A stretch of 64,000 bases of DNA from Alviniconcha marisindica (Eukaryota > Mollusca > Gastropoda > Provannidae). How positions within the stretch are numbered: position 1 is the stretch's first letter; the number at the start of each line of letters is the position of its first letter. Location: positions 12,501 to 76,500 of the forward strand of contig JABMCL010003286.1 of assembly GCA_018857735.1 (NCBI GenBank), read 5' to 3'. A model generated the notes under the pieces. The model searched no databases. It saw only the letters and a list, made by a program, of their open reading frames with translations, and was not told where the DNA came from. Of the stretch, positions 23,601 through 37,800 are shown in pieces. The position numbers and the translations under genes are program-made.

Positions 23601-26031
23601 TGTAAGATCTGACATTTGACATAACAGATATTTTTTTGAAAACAAATGAGAAAGTGAACACGTTTTTCTATTGCATCCAGCACATCATGTGACACTTCCT
23701 GGCTGACTAGATTTCCTGGCTGCATGGCATGTGTTTGCGAACATCAAAAGGTATGTTGTAATATTTTCAGTGGTCTGATGTATGACGCGAATCTGATGTA
23801 TGACATGCACTTTTTGAGAAGCTTATTGAGAAAGCTTTCAGGGGGTGAGATAAGAAGTACTGTGAAAAGTGCCATCTTCCCACGTGGAAGATTTGAAAAC
23901 CTTTTCAATACTTAGATGAGCACAGCGTAAAGGGTTTGATTACAATGAGATAATATTTTGGTAATCTTCTGTGCAGGATGTGCACTCAGTTTTATCAGAA
24001 ACCCATCAGTTGTTTTGTTACATGTTTTTTTGTGAACTGTTTACAAATTTAGTGATGATCGTGATAATATTTTGTCAACTGATTGAGAGCTTACAATCGC
24101 TATAAAAAGTTCTTGAAAAATTACGTCAGACATCATGTTTGCAACATAACTATTGTGACTGATATCAACATTTGGTGAAGCTCTGAGAAATGAGTCCATG
24201 ATAATTATGTGTTAGACTTTGAGTCAGAGGTCAGGGTGAGTGGGTTTGACAGTGACATGTTTGTACTGAGCCTATCACATGATCAGCAGGCTAACAATTG
24301 TTTATAACATTTTTTTTTAAATTCTTTTTATTTCAGGTTCACAACACTTTATCAGGACATCTCCTGAGCCAAGACGAAGTATCATGACCAGGAAGAAACC
24401 CTCAACAAATGCAGACAACTGCAGGAAGTACAGACACAGACTGGCAGTAGAGGATCCACTCCTAGAGCAAACAGAGGGCCAGAGAGCAGTCAAGACAGCA
24501 CCGCAAAGCGCCCACAATGGAGGATTTCCTGGCGGTGGCAATTCTTTTTCCCTGAGTGTTGAGCTTTCTGCGGTTTTGCACAGACTTGCCACGTGGAAAT
24601 GAAGTGCCGAACAAAATGCATTTAAAAACCAATGAAATAGATTTACCATTATATTCATAATGTGGTTGGATTTTGTTTTGTTTTGGTCTTATGTAAATTA
24701 TCTTCATAAGATCAGGTCACTCTGATGTGTTTTTGCTAATCTTTTTCTTGTTTCTTTTGTGACTTAAGTAAACAAACAGGTTTGTTGGTTGGTTTTATAC
24801 ACTGAAAATTGGAGAAATGTTACTTTGTTGTAATACTGATATTTGACAGAATTTTGCTTCATTTACTTTTTATGACTTGTAATTAAATGCAAATTGGGAA
24901 AAATTCTTCTGAGTTTATTGCATTCCCTTGTGTGACTGATTGTGCTATATGGCATGAAAGGGCATGTTCCTTGTTACATTAACCCACTTGACCCCAGACC
25001 GCCCACTCTTTTTTCTTACCGCAAAACCCCAGACCGCCCGGCTAGCAGACGCTCCATACTACTTACTAGCATCTCAGCTTATGCAAATAGGAACGGGAGT
25101 CTCACAAGACTTGTAGCCTCTTTTCTGCTATTGTTTACTTCTTCCGGCGATGTCGTTTGTTCAAAGTTTGGCGAAGTTTGAGAGATGCTGTGAATTTTCA
25201 AAGTTGTGAGGTGGACGCCAATAGATGGCTGAAAATAAACAAAAGCCCTACTGTTAGCAATGGCGTCAGAGCTTCATCCTTTGAGATCTGAACTGCAAAT
25301 TTGGCTCAGTCACTTACCGTGGGCACCCTAACAAACTCACGGAGCTTTATCTTTGGCGATTCAAACTGGAAATTTTGCAGTCAGTTACCCCGTAGGCCCC
25401 CAAAAACCCGACATTCAGATGCGTACATTTCTGATTTGTGATTTTTTTTTTAATGCTTTTATTTTTTAGTGAAAAAAATCAAAACCTGTTGAATATACAA
25501 GAACACTGTATTCACAAACTGGGAAAAATATGAAGTGAGCTAAAACTTTTGCTTAGTGCTTATTATTGATTTTTAAAGTTTATACCAGGATCGCAAGGGA
25601 TTTCAGAGCGAAAGGGCAGCAGCTGGTATGGGGCCAAGTGGGTTAAGAAATGTTGAAATATGGGTTTATATCATACGTAAGATATTACAACAATCATAAT
25701 TTCATGTGTTAAATTACAGGAGTGTACAAAATTTGACCGAAACACAGTAGGGGAGGTTTGCCTTAATAATGTGTCTTGATTTTGTGCATGCTTGTGCGGA
25801 AATGAAGACAAAATGAACTATGTTGTAATATTTTATGTATGACACCTTTTTCAACCTTCCTCAGCAAATATCTCCAAAAGTACAAAAGCCATTATCTTTT
25901 GCTTTCAAGAAATCTTTCCTAGCATTGTGCACATTCTAAAATCACATCTAGTTTTAATCTACCAGCAACATTATTTTCCACCCCCTCTGTCCTGTTTTCA
26001 TGCACACCTTTTGGCAGAAAGTGTTATATAT

Positions 26032-26094
<63 letters not shown>

Positions 26095-29000
26095 GAGAGA
26101 GAGAGACATATATATATATAAATATATAACCAGGGTTTTCTGTTTAAAACATCAGAAGAATGGGCCATTAGCAGAAAAATGACAAGACTGAGACTGAAAG
26201 AGCAAGAGGATGAGGCAAAAAAACAAGAGAGGAGAATGGAAATGGGACTCAAATGACAGCCCTGAGATTCCAAAATGGGGGTTCTTCAGACACCCCTGGC
26301 CTCCCTCCCAGAACCAGGTGTCACTCAGGACCTGCTTCAATACAAACTGAAAATGTGAGATTATGCGGACGTCTGCTTACTCTTGACTGACTGAAGATGC
26401 TGGTAACTACATGACCTGCTGATTTCTGTACCAATCCACCAAAGCAGCTAATTCTGTCTGCAGTCTTCTCTGCTTGACAGACATACTCATACCACCAGGA
26501 CTTGCCACCAGAGATCACAGACTCATGATTGGCTGACATGAAGACTATGCAGGTTTGCAATGCATTTCAAGCATGCTGAAATACCTACAAAGGGAACTAA
26601 CTTTGTAGGTTTGCAATGCATTTCCAACATGCCAAAACTAGTGAAAGCTTCACAATGCCTCTGGAAAAAAGAAAAATAGCCCCCAGTGCCTTGATAAGTT
26701 GATACCGTAAGTCAACGTTATTGCCAGAATGCTGCAAATAATACATTCTCACTTCGTTTGCACCAGCAGTCATGCCACCTTTTAGCAAGTTGTGTCAACC
26801 AAGCCCAACATATTTTGCATCAGAGATATGAAAAATACAGAGCTGGCAACCCTTCACTGGACTTAAGAGTAGCAAAATTAGATTTTAAGCATAGTAATTT
26901 GATTTTGAGTGTAGCATATAGGGTCCTCCTTCACAGTTTGATTTCCTGGAAACAAGCACCAGAACAGCTGTCTAGCATGATCGGCTGCAGAGCCAGTAAG
27001 TAAATTGGTGTTTTACGCCCAGTCAACCAGTGGCTGCAGAGCCAGTAAGTAAGTAAATTGGTGTTTTACGCCCAGTCAACCAGTGGCTGCTGAGCCAGTA
27101 AGTAAGTAAATTGGCGTTTTACGCCCAGTCAACCAGTGGCTGCTGAGCCAGTAAGTAAGTAAATTGGCGTTTTACGCCCAGTCAACCAGTGGCTGCTGAG
27201 CCAGTAAGTAAGTAAATTGGCGTTTTACGCCCAGTCAACCAGTGGCTGCAGAGCCAGTAAGTAAGTAAATTGGTGTTTTATGCCCAGTCAACCAGTGGCT
27301 GCAGAGTGAGCAGTGTGCACTATAAAGAAATTTGTGAAAAGCGTCTCGGCTCAAATTATGTCCAAGATGGCTTCTCACGCCCATAAAATGGAAATCTTCC
27401 GTGTACTTCCTATCGCTTTTCCTTTGTTGATGTGACACTTCCAGCTGACGTGTCGTTCACTATTGTACATTCCACCATGGGTGACAGAAAAGTCCCAAGA
27501 AGCAGGAGCTGCACTTAACATGCTGGGCACTCTGCGTTTATCGTACAATGCACAGACTTTTTTTTGTAGACATATTCTTCCCAGAAAGTTTGATGTGCGA
27601 TTTTTGGACAAGATTTATCACCCAGGAGCTTGCTTTCAGTTTTTCACTTCAGCATTGCGATTTAAAATGACTGAAAATGAAAGTTGTCTCACCAGGACGT
27701 GATGCATAAGAGTGTGAATTGAACTGAATGCTACAAGTACAACTGGTCAGCTGGTTTAAAACGTGAATGCTGATTGGCTGTGGCACAACCAACACCAGAC
27801 ACAAAAAAGTCACACATGCAAAAAGTCGCACACGCAACCGGTTGCTGGCGCATTTGATGCCCACACTCATACATGAGATTTAAAATATAAAAGATTTTTA
27901 TTTTAGTTTTTCGGGAGGGGGAGAGCATAGTGACATGATCATGAGCATAGCAGCGTAGTGCATCGCCCTCAGATGTAGTAAACTATGACCAAAACATAGT
28001 GGTTGGCAGCGCTGAATATACAAAATCTTGAATAAAACCCACTTGGCCCCAGACCAGCCGCTGCCCTTTTGCTACGAAATCCCATGTGAAGGGAACTGTG
28101 TCAAATGATCCCGGTATACAACTTTAAAAATCAATAATCAACACCAAATGAAGGTTTCAGCTCACTTCGTATTTTTCCCAATTTGCAAATACAGTGTTCT
28201 TGTATATCCAACAGGTTTTGATTTTTTCCACTCAAAAATAAAAGCAATTTTTTAACAAGATCCGCCCAAAATGTCCGCATCTGAGTGTCAGGTTTTTGGA
28301 TACCAACAGGGTAACCGACTTTGCAAAATTTCCAGTTCGAATCTCCAAAGATGGAGCTCCGTGAGTTTGTTAGCATGCCCACAGTAAGCGACTGAGCCAA
28401 ATTAGCAGTTCAATCTCAAAGGATGAAGCTCCGACGTCATTGCTAAAAGTAGGGCTTTTGTTTACTCTTTGTGCATCGTGTGTCCATCTCGCAACTTTGA
28501 AAATTCACAGCATCTCTCAAACTCCACCGAACTTCAAACAAAGGACATTGCCGGAAGTAGTAAACAATAGCAGAAACAAGGCTACAAGTCCCTCAAGAAT
28601 CCTGTTCCTATTTGCATAAGATGAGATGCTAGCCGGCCACTACTGGGCGGTCTGGGGTTGCGCAGTAAGGCAAAAGAGCGGGAAGCGATGGGCGGTCTGG
28701 GGCCAAGTGAATGAACACATAAACAAAACCAAAATGATGGACGAACTTAAATGTAGTTGTACTCATGATCTATGAAGTGAGCAGACGAAAATCATGAAAG
28801 TCTAACCATGCACAAACAAAAGTGGAAATGTTAATTTGCCGGGAACTGAAGTTTAAAATGTAAACGCTGATTTGCTGTGGCACAACCAACACCACAGACA
28901 CAAAAATGGCACACACGCAGCCTGTTGCTGGTGCATTTGATGCCCGCAGTATGCACGAGATCGAAAATAAACAATTTCAGTTTTTCAGGGGGGGGGGGGG

Positions 29001-31838
29001 GGGGGGGGAGAGCATAGTGATTTGATCATGAGCGTAGTGCAGTGCCCTCAGGCCTAGTAAACTACAACCAAAACGTAGTGGTTGGCACTTCCGTTCAACA
29101 CTGACAAGAGGTTAAAAAGAGGTGACCATAGACAATTTAGGGGCGTTTTCTTTACCGCAACAGAACTACAACCCTGATAGGTGTGTACAGCGATACCGCA
29201 CTCACTCCTTTGCTATATGCTTACAAGAATGGTGAATGGTGACTGTCAGTGAAACAACAAAGACTTTTTTGAAATTACCCATCATATGTATGTGTGGGCT
29301 TGTACATGAGTATGTGTGCCACAGCACATCCGTCTGTGTGCTAGTGTATGTCTGTACCTGTTGTTGTTTCAGTCTCTGCATACTTCTTCCAGAAACGCCA
29401 CTGCCAGTGTCAAAGGCAATGTCACGTTCTCAGTTCTGTGTACCTTTTTTGGGGGGGACATCTTTATTATGTGATAATGATGTGTCATTCCGAGATTCAG
29501 AGGTGACCATAGACAATTTAGGGGCGTTTTCTTTACCGCAACAGAACTACAACCCTGATAGGTGTGTACAGCGATACCGCACTCACTCCTTTGCTATATG
29601 CTTACAAGAATGGTGAATGGTGACTGTCAGTGAAACAACAAAGACTTTTTTGAAATTACCCATCATATGTATGTGTGGGCTTGTACATGAGTATGTGTGC
29701 CACAGCACATCCGTCTGTGTGCTAGTGTATGTCTGTACCTGTTGTTGTTTCAGTCTCTGCATACTTCTTCCAGAAACGCCACTGCCAGTGTCAAAGGCAA
29801 TGTCACGTTCTCAGTTCTGTGTACCTTTTTTGGGGGGGACATCTTTATTATGTGATAATGATGTGTCATTCCGAGATTCCACCCCCCCCCCCCCCCCCCC
29901 CCCCAATTCTAGTCAGTCTTGCGTCTCAGATCAACGGGCCTGTTCTACGCAGGATTTAGTACTAACACTAGCAAGCATTATGTCACTATATCAACCCAAA
30001 CATGTCAGTTCACACTCGTCAGTGTGTGTGTTATATGAGAAATAGTTTGTGTGTGCGTGCATGTGTGTAATGTGCTCAGTTCTACCTTCGTGTAGAAGAA
30101 AACAAAAAAATAAAAACTAATGAACCAAAACAGCTTGTATGTATAGCACCCGTGGCAAAGTGATGCATGCAAAATGCTGTTCTCTTGATCAAAAGCCTGA
30201 ACATATAGGTACAATCAACACACTATTGTCAAAAATATTTCATAGCAACTTACGAAACGAAATACAAGTACACAGCAGCGACATTTCAATGAGTCAAAAG
30301 TAAATTGCTGGATTGAAAGAAAAAAAAACAGCCTTCAGTGGAGTCCAATTGTAACCAAGCTAGATTCAGATGTTGGCATATTTTGTTGTCCAAAAATAAC
30401 ACCAACACCAGCAAAGGTGAACCAGTGCTTTACTCCCAGCCTGGAATGGTGTTTGCGTTTACCTTTGCTTGATCAAGATTCCAGATCAGATGGTCTTATT
30501 CATGTCAAAGTATTACAGAAAAATCTGGAGCACCAACACACATATTTTAAATGTTGCTGACTTGCAATGCTTCTGTTTTGACTGCATGCACCAAAATACA
30601 AATGACAGATTACTGACCCAGTTTTACTCCCACTGACTGATTTTAGTTCTTACCTGAGCTTTGCGTCCTGCACAGCCACTGAAACGACGGAAGGGGACAA
30701 TCTCCTTCTTGGCCATCACATTCTTCAGGTAACGCATGGCCCGTTTTAGGTGCATGTGTTTAATAGCCTGGGCAGTCTCACGGGTATTCTGAACAATGAA
30801 GTCCCCAAAATTAATGTTAGACTTGGAGGTGCACAGTAATAATACAGCAAATAAAACACTTTACATGTTTAATACAGTAATTGCAACAAAACACTACATA
30901 CACATAATAAGCGAATAAAAAGACCCTGGTGTCCCACCCCCCACCCCCAAAAAAAGAGAACAAGAGCAGCAAACAAAAAAACCAAGGGGGCAGAAGGCTG
31001 AGAGCGCCATTTAAAAAGAACTGCAAGCACAATACAATGTTTAAAAACTAAAAACACTAATCAAATTTCAACACAAACCCAAGATACAAGTTTTCAACAC
31101 ATGAGCATTTATCTAGCTTATCTACCATAGTGCCAATTCATTTCATATTATTGTTAATAGTGCCAATCATTCAACAACAACAAAAGATCTACACAAAAGA
31201 ATGTTATCTGCTAATCTGGTTTAACAATGTTATCTGGTGTAACTACCAAAAGGAAGTAATGGACAGCTTAGATATGAATATTTATAAGCATACTAAATAT
31301 ATACACTTTAAGAATATATATCATGTACAATTTCATGTACAATTAACTTGCACAGAAAGTATAAATAGTAAAATTTCATACTTTATACTTAGTCCAGTCC
31401 AGAAGTCTTGCAAGTTAACAAATACCTTCTTTTTTCTGAACAGAAAAATAATGTCCAAACACAACGTAACACTAACAGTGCAAGTTGTTTTGTCTTGGAG
31501 TTAAAACACAACTTGCAGAACTTGTGGACTGGCCCTAGTACTACTAATGTGCTATGCTTGTACTGTTCCCCCTTACATACCTTGAAGTGAACACGCAGGT
31601 AAGAGCCCCGTGCTTTGGCCGCTGGAAAAAGAATGATCATGCTTGATTTTTTTTCTCATGTTGTATTCCAGGTGGATGCTGGACAACAAATCACTTCCAG
31701 GTCATTGTGGGGGGTTGGGGGGGGGGGGGGGGGGGGGGGGGGGGTGCGGCAGCTGCAAAGCATGGGTCTAATAGGAGAGCCTGCTACTGCTGCCATTTTT
31801 TCATCTGCTCTGTGTGTGTGTGTGTGTGTGGTATGTGT

Positions 31839-31880
<42 letters not shown>

Positions 31881-34800
31881 TGTGTGTGGTATGTGTCAGT
31901 GTGGATGTGTGTGTGTTGTGCGCGCACGCATGCTCACGTGCTTGTGAGTGTGCAGGTGTCTGTGTGTAATCATACAGTAGGCGGCTGTGCGTGAAATGCT
32001 TTAGTGTTGACTATGTATTTACAGTATTATTTTGTGCTTTTCTGATTGTCATGACAGTACTTGTGCTTTTCTGTCATGTTGATATTGATATATGTATTAT
32101 TTTATAGTACTTGCGTTTACTTGAGTGCGTGTGAAATGCTTTAATATTGATTATTTGAGTGTGTGTGAAATGCTTTAATATCGATGTACGCATTTACACT
32201 ACTTGTGCTTTTCTTCACTTTTCTTTCTTTCTTTTGGTTTTATTCAGGCTTTTTTTTCATTTTGATACTGATGTATGCATTTATAGTACTTGTGCTTTTT
32301 TGATTGTCAAGCAGATTTTGATGTTGATAATGTACAGCGTTAGTTAGTAATTGGATTTTAATGTCCTGTCAACCACACAGGGTCACCTCAGGACAGTCAA
32401 ACTCAGGTCATAAGCAAATGCACATTTCTAAACTCTTCTCATATTTATAAACCTCTCTGTCAAGTCAATCCACAAAACCAATCACTTCACCAACATAAAA
32501 CAAAATATACATACACAACACAAATTTTCAGAGTTAGTCCCTTCAGTTCCTTCAATATTACCCCTGTTAAAAGAGCACATAAGGCTAGGTCATGCTGGCA
32601 TCGTCGACCATTCTGTCTAATCTATCAATACCAGATTAAAGACAACTATAAAAAAACGAATGGACTGACACAATACAAAATTAAAAAATGTTATATAAAT
32701 GCATAATGGCAAATACCAGTGCCATATGTCAGCAAGCTGCACATACCACCTACCATCTCCTAGTTGCTCAACAAGAGCTATACAAAGAAGCCTAACCTTT
32801 AACAAAAAATATTTGAAACGAAAAAAGTCAGGAGAATGGACCATTAGCAGAAAAATGACAAGACAGAACGAGAGACCAGGCAGAAAAGAGGAGATAGGAA
32901 AGGGGAATCAAATGGCAGCCCTGAGATTCCAGACAGGAGGTTAACATCAGACATCCCCGGCCACCCTTCGGGGTAATAATGTACAGCGCCACAAGAGATA
33001 ATGTACAGCGCCGCAAGCTTGTAAATTTTTACATGTTACAGCGCTATATAAGAGTTATTATTATTAAGTTTTCCTGATGTCATATATGACCCATTTTCAA
33101 TAGGTGGGATTGGGAGATGCAGGAGTATTTGCCACCAAAGGATTATTTTACAAAAGATTAATCGTTTCTTTGAATGTGCAGTGTAAGAAACCACATAATA
33201 AAGATACATCTGAAAAAAGATCATATGTGTTTGATTTGTGCGTGCGTGTTGTTGAACAAAACATTTTTTTTTTAATATTTTAAATTCAGCTGCTAAAACG
33301 TGACACACACCACCCTGTACTGTGTAACAGGCAGACACCACAGAAAGTGACTGAAACAAAACCAGAATACAACACTTGATACCTTACTTAATATATCAAA
33401 CAAATATTCTTTAAAATAAAAAAATATAAAAAAAGATTATAGACCCAGGGGTCGCACTCATTGCGAAATTTTTTGTAAATATTGCATTTTCGGGTGCCGT
33501 ACACATTTTGGCCATATCGCTGCGTCACCGTATGCAAAATGACTGACCACCAATTCAGCAAGTTACAGATCACTGGTGGCTGCCATGTCACTCAACACTA
33601 GATCGTTTTGCAAACTCTGTGTGATCTCAGCCGTGGCTCCGCACTCCTCCCCGGCACTACAAGTCCAGTCAATGAAGAAATCACATATCCTGCTAAACGG
33701 ATCAGTGATAATTTCTGGTCAGTTAACAGAGGACACAATCCCAAACATGGAATCAGAAACAACCCAATGTGCCTAGTCTAACTGTCCATGTGTATCAGAA
33801 TTTACTCAAATGTAGTCGACTACGAAGCCATAAACAAAATGCGCACTGACATCAAATACGAGAGAAAATGGCAGCAGCCTCGATTTCAACTTCATCTCGT
33901 TACCAAAGCCCGTGGTAGACAAGAACTGGGTTTGCCGTCATCGTCTGCTCACCTTGGGAAAATGATGCCATGCACGATGTTCCGATGTGTACGATGTTCC
34001 GATCTATTCAAACTCTTTATGAATGGCATATTTACTGAATGTTTCCACATTTTCGTGCACGGATACTTTCATTTTACTATTTTCGTCTGCTCACTTTATA
34101 GATCATGAGCTCCATCAATTTTGCTTTGTGCACTAATTCAGTCCAAGGTGTATGCTGTAGGCTACGCATTTTTCTTATCACCAACGCAAAATACGTAATG
34201 TTTCGCGTCAGTTGACGCAAATCTCTAAAAGGCAGCGCGACCCCTGAGACTGATAAAACCTTGCTGTGGATGTGATATTTGCAGTCATCCTATTTGCATT
34301 CTTAATTCATGGTCCCCAGGGACTTGGACTAGAGCCAAATAATGACCTTATAAGGACTTGTTAGGACCAATATTTGATTTTGTAATGACCATCACAACAG
34401 TAAGGCACACAAATAATGAGCTGTATTTTGTATGCCATGCAGTGTTTGTCCAGCTGATCTTTTAGAACCCACTCCTGGGTTAACCAGGAGTGAACATGCA
34501 ATGTCCTTTAGCCAGTGGTCCTGGAACAAACATTTCTCAACATCTTTGCTGTTAGTTCAGGTTCTTGCACAGTTCGGATTTTGCTACCAAATGGCTGACC
34601 CAGAAGTTACTGAGTAATCTTGCGACCGTAATTTCAGCTGCATGTGATCTAAATGAACATGGGGGAAAGCATCGTCTGCTTCAGACACTATCTCAACCTA
34701 TGTCTAAATGATTTTGAAATTCAATAAATGTGTGGAACCATCCAGTGTCACTGACTTGGAAAAATGAGAGGCTTTTACAACTGCCCATATGCATTTTTAG

Positions 34801-37800
34801 TATTAGCTAGACTTGTAAAGACCGTGATGCAAATATAAGGACTTGTAAGGCCTTACTTTGCAAATTCAATCTGTAAGTATTTGTAAGCACCTGGGGCCTT
34901 AACTATGAATTGGGACTACGGTAGGCCAGGCCTAAACCAAAGTCCCTGACTTTAGAGTCCAAGACATTGAGTTAGGCAAAGTTCATATACATGGACGCCG
35001 ACAATGGTCGAGACAACAGTCACTGACTTTACGCTTATAAGAAAGGGGTCATCACATGCGTCATCGCTTGAGCTAACTTTAGACGGGGCAATCCCATCTG
35101 GGCATGCACACCAACACGCTTCGTTCACTTCCCTGCGATGTATTCTGCATGTGCAAACATCGGTAAACATGCACATTAGGTAAAGGCATGCCTGGCAGGC
35201 CCAGATTCACCATGTTTTACTTCTGCAACACCCAAATGATCTCGACGAGGTCATTATTTGTAAAAACGCTAATCTATCGACATCTTCAATAGGATATTCT
35301 TGGCATTTATTGAATCGAGTAACTGTAGCATCATCTGGTGCATCAGCCATTTTGAACATGTGAGAAAGGCGAGTGGACGCTGTGAAATCAGGTAGCCTAC
35401 GCTGTGCAGATGAATTTAAATAATAAGAAAATAAATCAATGAGAACGTAAGACATCAAGCAAACTTGCTCTCATAATAATTTGCAAACATTAAATCGTAC
35501 GATCACATTAATCAGTCATTATGCCTGCATCACTCGGCTAGTGCGATCTTTCTTCCCTCCAAAATGAAAGAGCTTTGGCCAACGAACATCCAGTACTCAT
35601 TTGACGAAGTAAACGAAAGATGTCAATATCACCTCGTGTGAGCGTTCCAGTAGTAAAATACGAACAATCAAAACTTGATCCAAAAAACAAAAAAAAAAGG
35701 AGAGAGAGGACGTTAGATTCAGGAAAAAAAAAAAAAAAAAAAAGAGAGAGAGAGAGAGAGAAGATGCTAGATTCAGATGTAAAGCCGCAACAGCAAAAAA
35801 AAAAAAAAAAACCAAGCATAACAAGGCTAAAAGCAGTCTACGACTTTTAGTCCAGCGAAATAGCTAGCTTAAATACCGGCTGTTTAGGCCCAAGGTTTGG
35901 CCCAGACTTTGGTGTAGTCCCGGTACATGGTTACCATTTTGGGGCCATTGTCAATAGCCTTGAGATTTAGGCCGACCTACCGCTTTAGGCCCAATTCATA
36001 GTTACGGCCCCTGTAAGGACCCTGGGAACCTTGTAATTTTATTTACTGGCCTCAGAAACAAAATGTTATTTTGGCACTGGGACCAGTAACAATCTATTTA
36101 CAATACTCAGTTATATGCAAAAAAACATTTTTGATGGAAACTTTTTCACAATTTAGGAAAATGATATTTTCCTCTCAGCCAAAAATCATGTTGTCATGTC
36201 CGCTCAATCGCTTATATTGCTTAGTTAACCCACTTGGCCCCAGACCAGCTGCTGCCCTTTCGCTACAAAATCCTATGCAAAGGGAATTAACTGTGTTAAA
36301 TGATTCTGGTATATAACTTTAAAAATCAATATTAAACACCAAACAGAAGTTTCAGCTCACTTTGTATTTTCCCCAGTTTGCAAATACAGTGTTCTTGTAT
36401 ATCCGAAAGGCTTTGATTTTTTCCACAAAAAAAATAAAAGCATAATTTTTTTAATCCCAAGTCAAAAATGTCCGCATCTGATTCTGAATGTCAGGTTTTT
36501 GGGTGCCTCAAACCGACTTTGCAAAATTTCCAGTTTGAATCTCCAAAGTAAAGCCCCGTGAGTTTGTTAGGGTGCCTACAGTAAGCAACTGAGACAAATT
36601 TGCAGTTCAAATCTCAAAGGATGAAGCTCCGATGCCATTGCTAAAAGCAGGGCTTTTGTTTATTTTCGCGCATCTATCGCATGTCCATTTCACAACTTTA
36701 AAAATTCACACTGTCTCTCAAGCTCTACCAAACTTCGAACAAGAGACATCGCCGGAAGTTGTAAACAATATGTCCAAATGATTTCAAAATTCAGTAAATT
36801 ACTAAATGTGTGGAACCATCCAATATCACCGACTTGGAAAAATGCGAGTGAGAGGCTTTTACAGACCTGCCTACCCCCAATTTCCTATTTGTGTACTCCA
36901 GTGACCAAAATTGTGTACTTTCCCCAAAAATGGTGTACTTTCCAAATTTTGTTCGCACACATGGGAAACGGTTTTCCCGACTTTGACCAAATCCACACAC
37001 ATTTAAAACAAAACAGAGCCAAAGTACAATTTTTTTAATTCATCTCAGTCAAACCACAATGTAACACCATGCAAGAACCAATATATTTTAGCTTATATAA
37101 CTGAAGCTAAACTGTGTTGCTTACTAGTTACTTACTGTACTGGGTTAATAATTTTTGATTTTTAATAAATACCTTGCAATGGTCATGTTTGTTTTCTTCT
37201 CAATAATGTCTGCTGTTGTGATCGGCACATTCATGCGCACAATCAGTTCCGTGATCATTGCTTCAGCCCCAGGGCTCCCATTATTGAGTATTTCAAGGAG
37301 GTCCCTGGGACTCCCTGCTACAACTTTTAGAGGGTCCCTGAGCAGTTTTAAGGGTCAAGTTTAATATGAAATGGCAGCTATGCAGAAGTATTCTGCTTTG
37401 CATTGCCCTTTGCCCTTTTAGCGGTTTCCTGCCAGCAATGTCACTTTTAGTTTTACACTTTCAGGTATGCTGGTTCATCATACAAACAGGTTTATTCAAA
37501 GACATATTCTTGTAGTACTCTGGTGGTTGGCAGCCCTGCCAACTCTGTAGATGTGTTTTAGTAGCATCCCTTGGTCAGTATAAAATGGATTTTTAAGTAG
37601 CTGGGTAAAAAAGCAAATGTGTGCATTTTCAAACACAGGGCCATTATAAATATTTGTCTGAAAGTGAAACAAGTTAGAGTAACGCTCTGAATCTGTGGAG
37701 CAGATCAAAACCAGAGAATGAAGGGAGAAAGCCCCCTTTTAAAATTTCAAATGGAGAGCCATATAATACAAATAGCTAAGGCTGATTCTGTAATTAATGG

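Larger units (their letters stand above)
18682..26030. mobile_element. Nested cluster: outer element of family H (TATATGACTT ends)
   Basis: The outer element starts at TATATG (18682 and again at 21424 after the insertion), continuing ACTTTGTGCCAAAAGGTG. It ends on the opposite strand at 26030-26000 with CTGCCAAAAGGTGTGCATGA. Within it sit D1 (18688-21423, itself carrying P1), M (21911-23394) and A (24979-25646). Removing them leaves roughly 2.45 kb. Its right 380 bases match 61018-61400 closely. A basic reading frame at 24384-24602 ([20 protein letters not shown]), just after a T-rich tract and CAG, may be a residual exon of its own gene. Confidence 0.6.

Noticed and set aside
29236..30045. 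Pair of homologous genes starting [11 protein letters not shown]
   Set aside because: The match is simply the perfect 381-bp DNA duplication; no coding signature supports either copy.
13170..31580. C/D-box snoRNAs in RPL17 introns (known in vertebrate RPL17)
   Set aside because: No RTGATGA and CTGA pair at suitable spacing on - was found by eye in the shorter introns. A dedicated snoRNA search could still find one.
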